A stretch of 64,000 nt of DNA from Deinococcus gobiensis I-0 (GTDB taxonomy: Bacteria > Deinococcota > Deinococci > Deinococcales > Deinococcaceae). A program made the position numbers and the translations under genes. The notes under the pieces are model-generated. The model saw only the letters and a list, made by a program, of their open reading frames with translations, was not told the DNA's origin and made no database searches. The DNA lies in the NCBI RefSeq assembly GCF_000252445.1, contig NC_017790.1, positions 2,276,501 through 2,340,500 of the forward strand. The letters are read 5' to 3'. The stretch's first letter is position 1. Every line of letters begins with the position of its first letter. This document shows positions 9,273 through 19,241 of the stretch, piece after piece.

Positions 9273-9858
9273 ATGACCTCCGCACCCGACCCGCTCGACG
9301 ACCTCCAGGCCGACCCCTGGGGGGCTGTGGCTGGGGGGGCGTCAGCGCGCGGCCCTGGACCTGCCCCACTACCGCCGCGCCGCCGTGCTCGTGGCCCTGA
9401 CCCGCGAGGCGAGCCCGCGCGTGATCCTGACGGTGCGCTCCTCGGAACTGCCCACCCACAAGGGCCAGATCGCCTTTCCGGGGGGCAGTCTGGAGCCGGG
9501 CGAGACACCCACGCAGGCGGCGCTGCGCGAGGCCTGGGAGGAGGTCGGGCTGCCCCCCGGCGCCGCGCAGGTGCTGGGCGAACTCGACGACGTGTTCACG
9601 CCGGTCGGGTTCCACGTGACGCCGGTGCTGGCCCGCATTCCGGCCGGGCTGCCGCTGGTCCGCACGCCCGAGGTCGCGCAGATCATCTGCCCCACCCTGG
9701 CCGAACTGCGCGCCCTGACGGTGCTGCGCGAAACGCGGCGGCTACCCGACGGCACGCCCGTACCGCTGTACCGCTACCCCTGGCAGGGCCACGACATCTG
9801 GGGCATGACGGCGCGCGTGCTGCACGACCTACTCACCCAGGGCCCGGCCGAAACCTGA
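9273..9858 (+). pseudogene. Nudix CoA pyrophosphatase, frameshifted near its N-terminus
   Basis: The Nudix box [23 protein letters not shown] and the preceding [19 protein letters not shown] identify the NudL/CoAse subfamily, which cleaves CoA to 3',5'-ADP and phosphopantetheine. The natural start (ATG 9273, [16 protein letters not shown]) and the body are in different frames. Removing one G from the G6 run at 9319-9324 joins them as [27 protein letters not shown]. If the shift is real, an internal GTG at 9385 could still yield a shortened protein with the entire box. A six-codon ORF (9256-9276) bridges the mazG stop and this start with an ATGA overlap. Confidence 0.8.
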
Positions 9859-9880
9859 AAAACCCCCGCCGGAGCGGGGG
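9857..9880 (-). terminator. Rho-independent terminator of the PEGA-domain gene
   Basis: On the minus strand CCCCCGC-TCCG-GCGGGGG is followed by TTTTT (stem arms at 9863-9869 and 9874-9880). It ends transcription from the gene beginning at 10933 and faces the Nudix gene. Confidence 0.8.
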
Positions 9881-9901
9881 CCTGTGCGCGGAGCCTGGGG
9901 C

Positions 9902-10933
9902 TCAGCGGGTGGGGTTGATGGTGATCTGACCGTTCTGCGTGACGTTGTAGTTGTTCACGAAGGTGCGGTAGCCGGGGGCGATGACCACGATCTCGTGGGC
10001 GCCGCGCGACACGCTCAGGTTCAGGCCGCCGTTCTGGATGGTGCCGGACTCGGTGCCGTCCACGAACACGCGCGCGCCGTTCACGCTGCTGCGCAGGGCG
10101 ACCGTGTAGCCGGCCGTGTTGGTCGGGGTGGTCGTCACGGGAGTCGTGGTGCGCGAGAACTCGACGTTCAGGTTGGTCGTCGTGTTGGCGCGGATGGCGA
10201 TGGTCGTGGTGTAGTCGGCGTAGCCCGGAGCGCGCACACGCACGGGGTAGCTGCCGGCGGCGAGGCCGGTGTAGGTGGTGTTCGCACTGCCCAGGGTGCG
10301 GCCGTTGAGGATCACGCTGGCGCCGGGCACGTTGGTGCCGACGAACAGGTTGCCGGTGGTCACGGGGTTGGCGGCCACGACGCTGAAGAAGGCGGTGTCG
10401 CTGACCCAGGTGTTCTGGGGGATGGGGTTGACGACGATGCTCAGCGCCTGGGCGAGGCCGTCCTGGCCCTTGGCGTTCACGGTGGCGAACTGGTCCTGGC
10501 CGCTGAAGTTGGAGAGCTGGTCGAGGTTCAGCTCGGTGGTGCTGGCGAGGGCCAGAACCTTGTTCAGGCCGACCTGACCGTCCACGCTGTAGGTGAAGCC
10601 CGCGCCCGCGCCGGGGAACACGGCGGTGGTGTTGGCCTTCACGAAGTTGCCGCCGCCCTGGATACGGTTGGGCAGGATCTGGGTCACTTCGCCGGTGCTG
10701 TCCACGTTGAACAGGTACACGTAGGCGTCACGGTTGACGGTCGTGCTGATGCTGATGTTCTCGCCCACGCGGTAGCCGGGGTTGGCGTTGCCGGTGGAGT
10801 CCTTGTTCACGCGCACGCTGACGCTGAGGTCGGGCTGTGCGGGGTTCACGATGATGCTCTGGGCGCTGATCTTGGGGGCGGCGAACGCGGTGCTGGCGAG
10901 CAGCGCGGCCGGAATCATCAGAAACTTTTTCAT
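9902..10933 (-). CDS. Exported DUF4384/PEGA-repeat surface protein
   Basis: 343 residues: signal peptide ([18 protein letters not shown]), then a DUF4384-like segment around residues 50-135 ([28 protein letters not shown]). Two PEGA repeats follow: one at about 195-260 ([30 protein letters not shown]) and one at about 275-343 ([34 protein letters not shown]), separated by a Thr/Pro linker. PEGA units are beta domains found in bacterial surface proteins; a cell-envelope role is inferred. GGAGG lies nine nt before the ATG. Thr/Asn-rich composition fits an exported protein. Confidence 0.8.
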   Translation of the reverse strand: MKKFLMIPAALLASTAFAAPKISAQSIIVNPAQPDLSVSVRVNKDSTGNANPGYRVGENISISTTVNRDAYVYLFNVDSTGEVTQILPNRIQGGGNFVKANTTAVFPGAGAGFTYSVDGQVGLNKVLALASTTELNLDQLSNFSGQDQFATVNAKGQDGLAQALSIVVNPIPQNTWVSDTAFFSVVAANPVTTGNLFVGTNVPGASVILNGRTLGSANTTYTGLAAGSYPVRVRAPGYADYTTTIAIRANTTTNLNVEFSRTTTPVTTTPTNTAGYTVALRSSVNGARVFVDGTESGTIQNGGLNLSVSRGAHEIVVIAPGYRTFVNNYNVTQNGQITINPTR

Positions 10934-11110
10934 GGGTGGTTCCTCCGAGACGTAGCCTACGGGCCGGAACTTGACGGGCCATGAGCCTCCCTGCGCCGAA
11001 TATTAATAGTGGTTCAGCCCACCGTCAGGAAGGTGACGGCCCGGTCAGGCTGGCACGTTCCCCTGTCCTACGGGTCCCCTGGGGGCCTGCCGCACGCTTC
11101 AGTTGCCGAC

Positions 11111-11734
11111 ATGGCCTTCCTTCCGATCCGGCACGGCCAGTCGGCGAGCGGTGTCCTGGAACTTCAGCCTGGAGAGACGAGCGGCCGCCTGCCTGGCCCG
11201 CCCGCCCCTGGGCCACCGGCAGGCGCGGCGTCTGGCCGGGTGGGCGGCATAGGGGAATGTGGCCCAGTCACGTCACCGTTTTCCGGGCTGCCCCCTCGCG
11301 CAGCGCAGACGGCTGCGCCGCTGGCACTCTGGGCCTGCCCGTTCAGGGCCTCGCGGCCACCTACGAGTGCGGCAGGCTCAGCACGGGGCGTGCAGACGGG
11401 TGTTCATCCTGTCGCCGGCCAGGATCACGCCCCGCCGCGCTCTGGTTGCCCGCCGCTGGTCTGGCCGGAGAAGCTGATCGGTCAGCCCTGGGGCGGCGGC
11501 CCTGTGCGGTCCCGACCCCGCGCAGGTGGCCGTCCTGATCACCCACCACGACTTCGCGGGCTACCTGCTGGCCGAGCTGCTGGGCCTGCCCTCGCCGGAA
11601 GACGGCGGGCCGGTCCTGCGCCTGGACAACACCGGCACCGCGCGGCTGACCGTGGCGCCGGGGCGGGCGGCCCTCCACTGGCTCAACCGGGCGGACCATC
11701 TGCCCCCGGGCCTCCGGAGCCGCCGACCCCGCGC

Positions 11735-11742
<8 letters not shown>
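11111..11742 (+). pseudogene. Decayed histidine-phosphatase (phosphoglycerate-mutase-like) gene
   Basis: The ATG at 11111 opens MAFLPIRHGQSASGV, with the RHG catalytic motif of the histidine phosphatase superfamily. The remaining protein is recoverable only by hopping frames: GHRQARRLAGWAA then a stop, HVTVF...GLPVQGLAATYECGRLSTGRAD in another, VWPEKLIGQPWGGG in the first again, and VAVLITHHDFAGYLLAELLGLP (with the second catalytic His) in the third. At least four frame changes and a stop show real decay rather than a single error. It ends against the convergent permease gene. Nothing else was found from 10983 to 11734. Confidence 0.75.
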
Positions 11743-12937
<1,195 letters not shown>

Positions 12938-12988
12938 GTGGGCCGAAGCTTAGAGCATGGGACGGCTCCGCCCTGCCGGAGAACAGGC

Positions 12989-13020
12989 GACCGGCCGGGT
13001 CCCTGGTGGCCCGGCCGGTC
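12989..13020 (-). terminator. Hairpin downstream of the 3D-domain gene
   Basis: GACCGGCCGGG (12989-12999) pairs with CCCGGCCGGTC (13010-13020) around a 10-nt loop, 21 nt after the stop of the gene ending at 13041. No U tract follows. Confidence 0.5.
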
Positions 13021-13040
13021 AGGCCGGCGCGTTCAGGCGC

Positions 13041-13577
13041 TCAGCGGACGGCGGTGATGCGGACCTGCCGGGCACCGAAGTTCATGGCGTCGCGGTAGCT
13101 GCCCATCCAGATGTCGATGCTGCCGGTCTTGCGGGCGGCCATCGTGTCCTCCACGATGAACACGCGGTTGCCGAAGTTGTAGCGGCCCGAGAGGTCCTGC
13201 AGGGTCACGCGGCTGCCGTAGGGAAAGCTGCGCAGCAGGTCGCGGCTCAGCGCCACCACACCGGGGCGGGTGCGGGTGCCCGTCGCGGTGATGTGCGGCG
13301 TGCTGTCGGTCTGACCCGAGAGGCTGTTGTAGGCGGTGGCGCGGGCCACGGCGCTGCGCCCGGAGCGCGAGGTCGCCGCCATCGTCTCCTGGATGTATTC
13401 CTGGGCGGCGGCCTGCTGGGCACTCTGGGGTGCGGGGGCAGGCTGGGGCGCGGCGGGCTGACTCAGCGCCGACCACACGGCTCCGGAAATCACCTTGTCG
13501 GCGGGCAGCGCGGGCAGGGCGCCGGCGACGGTGGACAGGGCGAGGAGCAGCGGGGCGGCGAGGTGCTTTTGGGGCAT
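13041..13577 (-). CDS. Exported 3D-domain (RlpA/MltA-like barrel) protein
   Basis: 178 residues with a signal-like N-terminus (MPQKHLAAPLLLALSTVAGALPALPA), an Ala/Gln/Pro linker, and a C-terminal 3D domain: ATAYNSLSGQTDSTPHITATGTRTRPGVV, then YGSRVTLQDLSGRYNFGNRVFIVEDTM, and ending KTGSIDIWMGSYRDAMNFGARQVRI. The three conserved Asp-containing segments typical of 3D domains are present (TDS, VED, DIW). Such domains occur in lytic transglycosylase-like and Rpf/Sps-type cell-wall proteins. I start at the ATG at 13577, six nt after AGGAG, although another ATG lies two codons upstream. Confidence 0.75.
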   Translation of the reverse strand: MPQKHLAAPLLLALSTVAGALPALPADKVISGAVWSALSQPAAPQPAPAPQSAQQAAAQEYIQETMAATSRSGRSAVARATAYNSLSGQTDSTPHITATGTRTRPGVVALSRDLLRSFPYGSRVTLQDLSGRYNFGNRVFIVEDTMAARKTGSIDIWMGSYRDAMNFGARQVRITAVR

Positions 13578-13706
13578 GGACATCTCCTGAACAATCGGGG
13601 GCACGGAGCAGCGACGGGGCCGGGAGGCCACGGTCACGCTCTGCGCTGCGTTTCGGATGCAAAAAAAAGTGTCGGTGTCGCTCGGACTGGGAACGTGATC
13701 CGCCAA

Positions 13707-14112
13707 GTCGGCGGCGGCGCGTGAAGCCCAGTGGCGTCTGCCCGTACGCCGTTCAGCCTAGAGGCGTGGACTGGCAGTCTCGTGAGGACATGAGCTTTTT
13801 CTTCTCATCTTTAGATTTTTCAGGAGTGGACTATTTCATATCGTTCTATTTATTTCCGCCGCTGCCGCGTCTTTTCGAGATGAGACAAGAGGCAACTCCG
13901 ACCCTCATCCTCTCATGATGAGAATGAGAATACTGGTCGTCAGAGGATGGCGAAGCGTCTCCAGAGTCGTATTTGTAGTCCCATCTGTCCGGATTGAGTG
14001 GGATCGGTGACAAAGGGCCGCCTTTCCCCTGTCCGGCCCCAGTCAGGCGACGGCCAGAGCGCACCCGCCACTCACCTCACACTCATCTCCAGGGCCAGGG
14101 TCACGCCTGCCG
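13707..14112. other. AT-rich intergenic island with a possible 42-codon ORF
   Basis: This stretch between the 3D-domain gene and ftsI is unusually AT-rich from about 13790 to 13990. It contains one small ORF on the + strand, ATG 13790 to TGA 13918 (MSFFFSSLDFSGVDYFISF...), with GAGG only 2 nt before the ATG and no recognisable homology. TCTCAT-G-ATGAGA (about 13911-13923) forms a small dyad beside a GAGAAT GAGAAT tandem. No assigned gene, RNA or terminator could be supported here. Confidence 0.4.
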
Positions 14113-14146
14113 CCTGCCGGACAGCCGGGGCTGACGGTCCGGCAGG
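14113..14146 (-). terminator. Terminator of the mraZ-ftsI operon
   Basis: CCTGCCGGAC (14113-14122) pairs with GTCCGGCAGG (14137-14146), 14-nt loop, located 18 nt beyond the ftsI stop codon. GC-rich stem without a U run. Confidence 0.55.
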
Positions 14147-14163
14147 AGAGGCCGCCCGGCGGT

Positions 14164-15519
14164 TCAGGGCGTGGCGGGTTCGGGTTTGGGCGCTTCGAGC
14201 TTGGGCGCGGTGCCCCACTCGGAGATCAGGCCCGAGGCGATCTGCTTGTAGATGGGGGCCGCGAGCATGGAGCCGTGATAGTTGACCTTGGCCCCGTGGA
14301 CCATCACCGCGACCGTCACGCGCGGGGCGTCGGCCGGGAAAAACCCCGCGAAGGTGCTGTCGTAGACGGTCGCGCTGTACTTGCCGTCCACGACGACCTG
14401 CGCCGTGCCGGTCTTGCCCGCGAGCGCGTAGCCCTCGATGCCCGCCTGGTGCTTGATGCCCTCGGAGACCACCGATTCGAGCAGGCTGCGAATCTCACGG
14501 GCAGTGCCGGGCCCGATGACCTCGCGGCGCTCACCCACACCCGCGCCCTCGACCAGCCGGGGCGAGAGGTACATGCCGTCGTTGGCCAGCGTGTTGTAGG
14601 CGGCGGCGAGTTGCAGCGTGGTGCTGCTCATGCCCTGCCCGAAGGCGTTGGTCGCGCGCACGAGGTCGTCCCATTTGCGCAGCGGTTGCAGGCGGCCGGT
14701 GGCGGCCGAAACGGTGGGCAGCTGCACGTCCTGCCCAAAGCCGTAGTTCGTGAGGTAGTTGCGCAGTTTCTCGGCCGGGAAGTGCTCGACGATGTGGCTC
14801 ATGCCCACGTTGCTGCTGTACCGCAACACCTGCTTGGTGGTCAGGGTGGCGGGGTGCTGCACCGCGTCCCCGATGGTGCTGCCCCAGCGGCCCCCGACGT
14901 GGCGGCGCATGGGGGTGTCGTAGACGGTCGAGGGGGTCGTGAGGTTTTCGTTGAGGGCAGCGGCCACCACCAGCCCCTTGACCGTCGAGCCCGGCTCGAA
15001 CACGTCGAGGAAGGGGCGGTTGCGCCGCGTCTCGGCGCTGTAGTCGCGCCAGGAGTTGGGGTCGAAGGGCGGGTAGCTCGCGGCGGCCAGCACGCGCCCG
15101 GTGCGCGTCTCGATGACCACGACCGAACCGTATTCGCCCTGGTGGGACTTGACGCCCTCGGCCAGCGCGGCTTCGGCATTGGCCTGCGTGCGCGGGTCGA
15201 TGGTCAGCTTGAGGGCCTGCCCGCTTTCCAGGTCGCGGTTGTAGGCGGCTTCCAGACCTTCGAGGCCGCTGCTGTCGCCCATCATGCCGATGATCTGCCC
15301 GGCCAGCGTGCCCTGGGGATAGATCCGGTTCTTGCCGACCGTGCGCGCCAGCACCGACCCGTCGGCCGCGAGGATCGCGCCGCGCGGCGTGGGCGAGGTC
15401 CGGCCGGCCCCCTGCGGCATCCCCCATTCGAGCTGCGCGTAGGCCCACACCAGCGAGGCGAACATGAACAGGGCGAGCAGCTGCATCATGCGGGAGCGGT
15501 TGCGGATCTTTACTTCCAT
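14164..15519 (-). CDS. ftsI: Class B penicillin-binding protein (FtsI/PBP3-like transpeptidase)
   Basis: A 451-residue peptidoglycan transpeptidase of the divisome. One N-terminal membrane anchor (MMQLLALFMFASLVWAYAQLEWG, about residues 11-33) precedes a dimerisation segment (TPRGAILAADGSVLA). The transpeptidase domain carries all three motifs: FEPGSTVKGL (SxxK nucleophile), SSN (SxN) and AGKTGTAQ (KTG). It is shorter than E. coli FtsI, mainly in the N-terminal module. The ATG overlaps the end of ftsL by 10 nt, so translation is coupled. It is the last gene of the cluster before a hairpin. Confidence 0.88.
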   Translation of the reverse strand: MEVKIRNRSRMMQLLALFMFASLVWAYAQLEWGMPQGAGRTSPTPRGAILAADGSVLARTVGKNRIYPQGTLAGQIIGMMGDSSGLEGLEAAYNRDLESGQALKLTIDPRTQANAEAALAEGVKSHQGEYGSVVVIETRTGRVLAAASYPPFDPNSWRDYSAETRRNRPFLDVFEPGSTVKGLVVAAALNENLTTPSTVYDTPMRRHVGGRWGSTIGDAVQHPATLTTKQVLRYSSNVGMSHIVEHFPAEKLRNYLTNYGFGQDVQLPTVSAATGRLQPLRKWDDLVRATNAFGQGMSSTTLQLAAAYNTLANDGMYLSPRLVEGAGVGERREVIGPGTAREIRSLLESVVSEGIKHQAGIEGYALAGKTGTAQVVVDGKYSATVYDSTFAGFFPADAPRVTVAVMVHGAKVNYHGSMLAAPIYKQIASGLISEWGTAPKLEAPKPEPATP

Positions 15520-15878
15520 TGTGTCTTCACCTCGAGGTCGCGGGCGGTGTCGGCCGGGGGCGGGGTCACGGCGGCGGCGCCCAGATCGCGCACGGCCTTG
15601 CGGCTCTCCGCGAAACGCTGCATTCCGTTTTCCGTGGCCCAGGTCTGGACCTTCTGGGGGGTGGTCGCCGCCTGCACGCGCACCGTCAGGTCGTCGCGCA
15701 TGGCGATCAGCTCCTCTTCGCGCTGCTGGGCGGCGCGCAGGTCCGGGCGCACGTCCTGGCTGAGGTACCGCGCCCCCACCAGCAGCAGCGCGAGCGCCAG
15801 ATAGATCGCCAGGTAGCGCAGCGTGCGCCGCTGCCACGTGACGGGCGTAGTGTCGAAGGCCCAGCGCGCGGCGCTCAC
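15510..15878 (-). CDS. ftsL: Cell division protein FtsL-like
   Basis: 122 residues with a single transmembrane helix (LRYLAIYLALALLLVGARYL, about residues 20-39) followed by a heptad-like coiled coil (DLRAAQQREEELIAMRDDLTVRV). This is the bitopic topology and size of FtsL, the FtsB partner that recruits FtsWI. Sequence conservation in this family is weak, so the call rests on topology and position between rsmH and ftsI. The GTG start overlaps the rsmH stop (GTGA at 15875-15878) and the end overlaps ftsI. Confidence 0.8.
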   Translation of the reverse strand: MSAARWAFDTTPVTWQRRTLRYLAIYLALALLLVGARYLSQDVRPDLRAAQQREEELIAMRDDLTVRVQAATTPQKVQTWATENGMQRFAESRKAVRDLGAAAVTPPPADTARDLEVKTQWK

Positions 15879-16789
15879 GGCTGCACGCCTACGTCGCCAG
15901 GGGCGCGCTTCTGGGCCGAGCGCAGTTTGGCGCTGCGGGCACGGGGGTTGCCGGCCTGCTCCTCCTCGGAGGCCACCAGCGGGCGCTTGGTCAGGGGCGT
16001 GAGGGTCTCGCTGCCCAGCAGGTAGCGCTTGACGATGCGGTCCTCGAGCGAGTGGAAGCTGATGACCGCCAGCCGCCCACCGGGCCGCAGCAGGCCCTCG
16101 GCCGCTTCGAGGCCCGCGCGCAGGGCGCCGAGTTCGTCGTTCACGTGGATGCGTAGGGCCTGGAAGGTCCGCCGCGCGGGGTGAATGCCCTTGGAAAACC
16201 CGGGGTAGGCCCGCTTGACGATGTCGGCCAGGGCCACGGTCGTCTCGATGGGGGCCTTTTCGCGCGCGTACACGATGGCGCGGGCGATGCGGCGCGAGAG
16301 CCGGTCCTCGCCGTACTCGTAGATGATCGCGGCGAGGTCGGCCTCGTCGTAGGTGTTGACCACGTCGGCGGCGCTCTCGCCCGACTGGCTCATGCGCATG
16401 TCCAGCGGCGCTTCGGTGTGGTACGAGAAGCCGCGTTCGCCGTCGTCGAGCTGGAAGCTGCTCACGCCGATGTCGAGCAGTACGCCGTCCACCTGCGTGA
16501 CGCCTTCGGCGGCGAGCAGCGCGGCCATGTCGCGGTAGTTGCCTTCCAGGACATGCAGGCCCGGAATCCGGGCGGCGCGGGCACGCTCCAGGGCGTAGGG
16601 GTCCTGGTCGATGCCGTACACGGTCGCCCCGGCGCCGAGCAGCAGCCGGGTGTGGCCCGCGCCGCCCAGGGTGCCGTCCACGAAGACCTTGCCGGGAGCG
16701 GGTTCGAGCGCGCCGAGCACCTGCGGGGCCAGCACGGGGATATGAGAGAGGTCGGAGGGGGGAGCGGAGTCGGCAGGGGGGATCGTCAT
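15875..16789 (-). CDS. rsmH: 16S rRNA (cytosine(1402)-N4)-methyltransferase
   Basis: A 304-residue SAM-dependent methyltransferase that N4-methylates C1402 in the ribosomal P site. Family motifs: HIPVLAPQVLGALEPAPGKVFVDGTLGGAGHT at the N-terminus (SAM loop DGTLGGAGH), VDGVLLDIGVSSFQLDDGERGFSY, PLDMRM, and the C-terminal RLAVISFHSLEDRIVKRY. It starts 2 nt after the mraZ stop and ends in a GTGA overlap with ftsL, the standard order of the division and cell wall cluster. Confidence 0.94.
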   Translation of the reverse strand: MTIPPADSAPPSDLSHIPVLAPQVLGALEPAPGKVFVDGTLGGAGHTRLLLGAGATVYGIDQDPYALERARAARIPGLHVLEGNYRDMAALLAAEGVTQVDGVLLDIGVSSFQLDDGERGFSYHTEAPLDMRMSQSGESAADVVNTYDEADLAAIIYEYGEDRLSRRIARAIVYAREKAPIETTVALADIVKRAYPGFSKGIHPARRTFQALRIHVNDELGALRAGLEAAEGLLRPGGRLAVISFHSLEDRIVKRYLLGSETLTPLTKRPLVASEEEQAGNPRARSAKLRSAQKRAPGDVGVQP

Positions 16790-16791
16790 AG

Positions 16792-17220
16792 TTACGCCAC
16801 GAAGTTGGCGAGAAGGTCAGGTTTGGGCGGATGGTCCTGCACGGCCGTGATGGCGGCTTCCCAGCGCGCCGGAGCCCAGAATTCCAGGCGTCCGGGCGCG
16901 CCGGCCACGATCACGTCGCCCTCCAGGCCCGCGAAGGCCCGCAGGGTCTGGGGCACGGAGACGCGGCTCTGGTTGTCGAGCCGGGCCTTGCTGGCCCCGG
17001 AATAAAAGAAGCGGACGAAGGCGCGCGAATCGGCGTCGGTGAGGGGCAGGCCCTCGAGTTGTTCTTCGACCCGCCGCCAACTGGACAGCGGAAACACGTA
17101 GAGACAGCCTTCCATACCGCGCGTGAGGATCATGCCGTCCTCGACGAAATCCCGAAAGGCGGGTGGCATGACCACGCGGCCCTTGTCGTCGATGGTGTAC
17201 GGATACTCTCCAAACGGCAC
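16792..17220 (-). CDS. mraZ: Transcriptional regulator MraZ
   Basis: 142 residues with two SpoVT/AbrB-like swapped-hairpin halves: PYTIDDKGRVVMPPAFRDF at the N-terminus and ARLDNQSRVSVPQTLRAFAGL in the middle, the conserved DxxGR-type pair of MraZ. It binds repeats in its own promoter and represses the division cluster. I choose GTG at 17220, with GAGGAG five nt upstream, giving the usual family length; an in-frame ATG seven codons further upstream lacks a good ribosome site. First gene of mraZ-rsmH-ftsL-ftsI. Confidence 0.92.
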   Translation of the reverse strand: MPFGEYPYTIDDKGRVVMPPAFRDFVEDGMILTRGMEGCLYVFPLSSWRRVEEQLEGLPLTDADSRAFVRFFYSGASKARLDNQSRVSVPQTLRAFAGLEGDVIVAGAPGRLEFWAPARWEAAITAVQDHPPKPDLLANFVA

Positions 17221-17323
17221 CTTCGCTCCTCGCTTCCCCACCGCCTCCCACTGGCCCTGAGGCCAGGTGGGAGCGGCGGCGCAGTCTGGACCTGCGCTGG
17301 GCGCACCTCCAGACTGTTAAGGA

Positions 17324-17374
17324 AGTGTAACAAGCCCCCCCACCATTTACCACCGCTTCCCACCGCGCCCCACC
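17324..17374 (-). promoter_or_regulatory. mraZ promoter with four 10-bp-phased MraZ boxes
   Basis: On the minus strand GGTGG occurs at exact 10-bp steps (+ strand CCACC at 17340-17344, 17350-17354, 17360-17364, 17370-17374), the arrangement recognised by MraZ rings. An extended -10, TG-T-TACACT (TACACT = 17324-17329), lies just downstream, so the boxes occupy the -35 region and autorepression is expected. The repeats face away from the DUF423 gene, whose start is at 17460. Confidence 0.8.
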
Positions 17375-17459
17375 GAACTCCCTGCACTCATGAAGCCCTT
17401 CCCACCGGGGCGGCGGCGGCGGGACATGCGCGCCCCCGACCGGCGGCTAGCGTGGGGCC

Positions 17460-17810
17460 ATGCGTGCCCAAATCGCCCTGCAAACCGGAGCCGTTCTCGC
17501 CGCCCTGGGGGTGGCCTTCGGGGCCTTCGGGGCCCACGCCCTGCGCGAACGCCTGGACCCCCAGATGCTCGCCAACTTCGAGACCGGCGTGCGTTACCAG
17601 ATGTACGCCGCCCTCGCCCTGATGGTGCTGGGCACCCAGGTGGGCCAGACCCGCGCGCCGGTGCTGCTGCTCGCCGGAGCCGTCATCTTCAGCGGCACCC
17701 TGTACGTGCTCTCGCTGAGCGGCGTGCGCTGGCTGGGGGCGATCACGCCCATCGGGGGGCTGCTGCTCATCGCGGGGCTGGTGGTGGCGGCGCTGGACGC
17801 GGGAAAGTAG
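17460..17810 (+). CDS. DUF423 family membrane protein
   Basis: 116 residues with four hydrophobic helices. The N-terminal GAVLAALGVAFGAFGAHALRERLDPQMLANFETGVRYQMYAALAL is the DUF423 signature (GAFGAHAL, FETGVRYQMYHA-like), and the C-terminus repeats FSGTLYVLSLSG...ITPIGGLLLIAG. The family is widespread in bacteria but functionally uncharacterised. TAGCGT ends 6 nt before the ATG, so a leaderless transcript is likely. It is divergent from the mraZ operon and convergent with the RNase P RNA. Confidence 0.85.
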   Translation: MRAQIALQTGAVLAALGVAFGAFGAHALRERLDPQMLANFETGVRYQMYAALALMVLGTQVGQTRAPVLLLAGAVIFSGTLYVLSLSGVRWLGAITPIGGLLLIAGLVVAALDAGK

Positions 17811-17910
17811 GGGAGCTGCCCCGGCACACGGGGCGGGGGTGTAAAGGTCGTCTCCCACGCCCAAGACCACGCCCCCACCCGGGTTGCAGGTGGGAGCGCG
17901 TCTTTGGTGC

Positions 17911-18333
<423 letters not shown>

Positions 18334-18407
18334 CCCGCGAGCATAGCAGAGTCGGCCCAGGCCAGAACGCCGATGCCGCGCGTCGGCCGCCCCACCTACC
18401 CTGGGGG

Positions 18408-19175
18408 ATGTTCCCCGCAGATTTCCCGCCGGACGACCTCGAATTCGTTCCGGGCCTGCCTTTCGGGCGTCACGGCCAGAGCCTCGACCTGCTGCGGCTG
18501 CGCGCCCCGTCTGCCCGGCCCGCCCCCGCGATCCTGCACCTGCACGGCGGCGCGTGGGTCAGGTTCGGCCGCTGGGCACCTGCCAACGTGTTTCTGGCGC
18601 GGGCGGGCTTCGTGACCGTCAGCGCAGACTACCGGCTGGCCCCGGGGGCCATCTTTCCGGCGCAGCTTGGGGACGTGGGCGAGGCCGTGACGTGGCTGCG
18701 CGCCAACGCGGGGGCGTGGCAGCTCGACCCGGCACGTCTCGGGGCCTGGGGCGTCAGCGCGGGGGCCCATCTGGCGGCGCTGCTGGGCACCGGGGCAGGT
18801 ACGCGGGGCGAGCCGGCCGTGCAGGCGGTAGGCAACGTCTCGGGACCGATGGACCTTTTCGACCCGGCCCTGTCCTTCGGTCCCGAGCCCTTCCCGCTGC
18901 TGGGCGGGCCCTGGGCCGAGCGGCAGGCACTGGCGGCGCAGGCCAGCCCCGTCCGGCACGTGAGCGGCCGCAACGCGCCCTTCCTGCACCTGCACGGCCT
19001 GCACGACGACGAGGTGCCCGTCTCGCAGGCGCGGCGCATGCACGCGGCGCTGCGGGCCGCCGGGGTCCCCAGCGAACTCGCGCTGCTGGACGGCGGCCAC
19101 TACGTCAACGACACGCACCGGGCCGAGATCGAGGCGCGGCTCCTCGACTTCTTCCGCCGGGAGTTGGGCCACTGA
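18408..19175 (+). CDS. Alpha/beta hydrolase (BD-FAE/HSL-like esterase)
   Basis: A 255-residue serine hydrolase. HLHGGAWVRFGRW is the HGGxW oxyanion motif, GAWGVSAGAHLAALLG the nucleophile elbow (Gly-Val-Ser-Ala-Gly), LHLHGLHDDEVPVSQA supplies the acid and LLDGGHYVND the His. This is a complete triad of the hormone-sensitive-lipase/kynurenine-formamidase-like group. No signal peptide, so cytoplasmic; the substrate is unknown. TACCCT followed by GGGGG precedes the ATG closely. It is divergent from rnpB. Confidence 0.85.
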   Translation: MFPADFPPDDLEFVPGLPFGRHGQSLDLLRLRAPSARPAPAILHLHGGAWVRFGRWAPANVFLARAGFVTVSADYRLAPGAIFPAQLGDVGEAVTWLRANAGAWQLDPARLGAWGVSAGAHLAALLGTGAGTRGEPAVQAVGNVSGPMDLFDPALSFGPEPFPLLGGPWAERQALAAQASPVRHVSGRNAPFLHLHGLHDDEVPVSQARRMHAALRAAGVPSELALLDGGHYVNDTHRAEIEARLLDFFRRELGH

Positions 19176-19241
19176 AGGCCGTCCGGGTCCCAAAGACCAG
19201 GGAGCAGCGGCAGCCCAGGGCCGCCCCGGAGCGGCGGTGGC

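Noticed and set aside
10728..10982. Upstream ORF ([10 protein letters not shown]...) on the minus strand reaching into the PEGA-domain gene
   Set aside because: It has GGAGG before its ATG, but runs out of frame deep into the exported protein with shadow-type composition and no -10 at leaderless distance; probably fortuitous.
17820..17905. Terminator for rnpB / DUF423
   Set aside because: Several GGGCG/CGCCC and GGTGGG/CCCACC pairings are possible but none dominates and there is no U tract.
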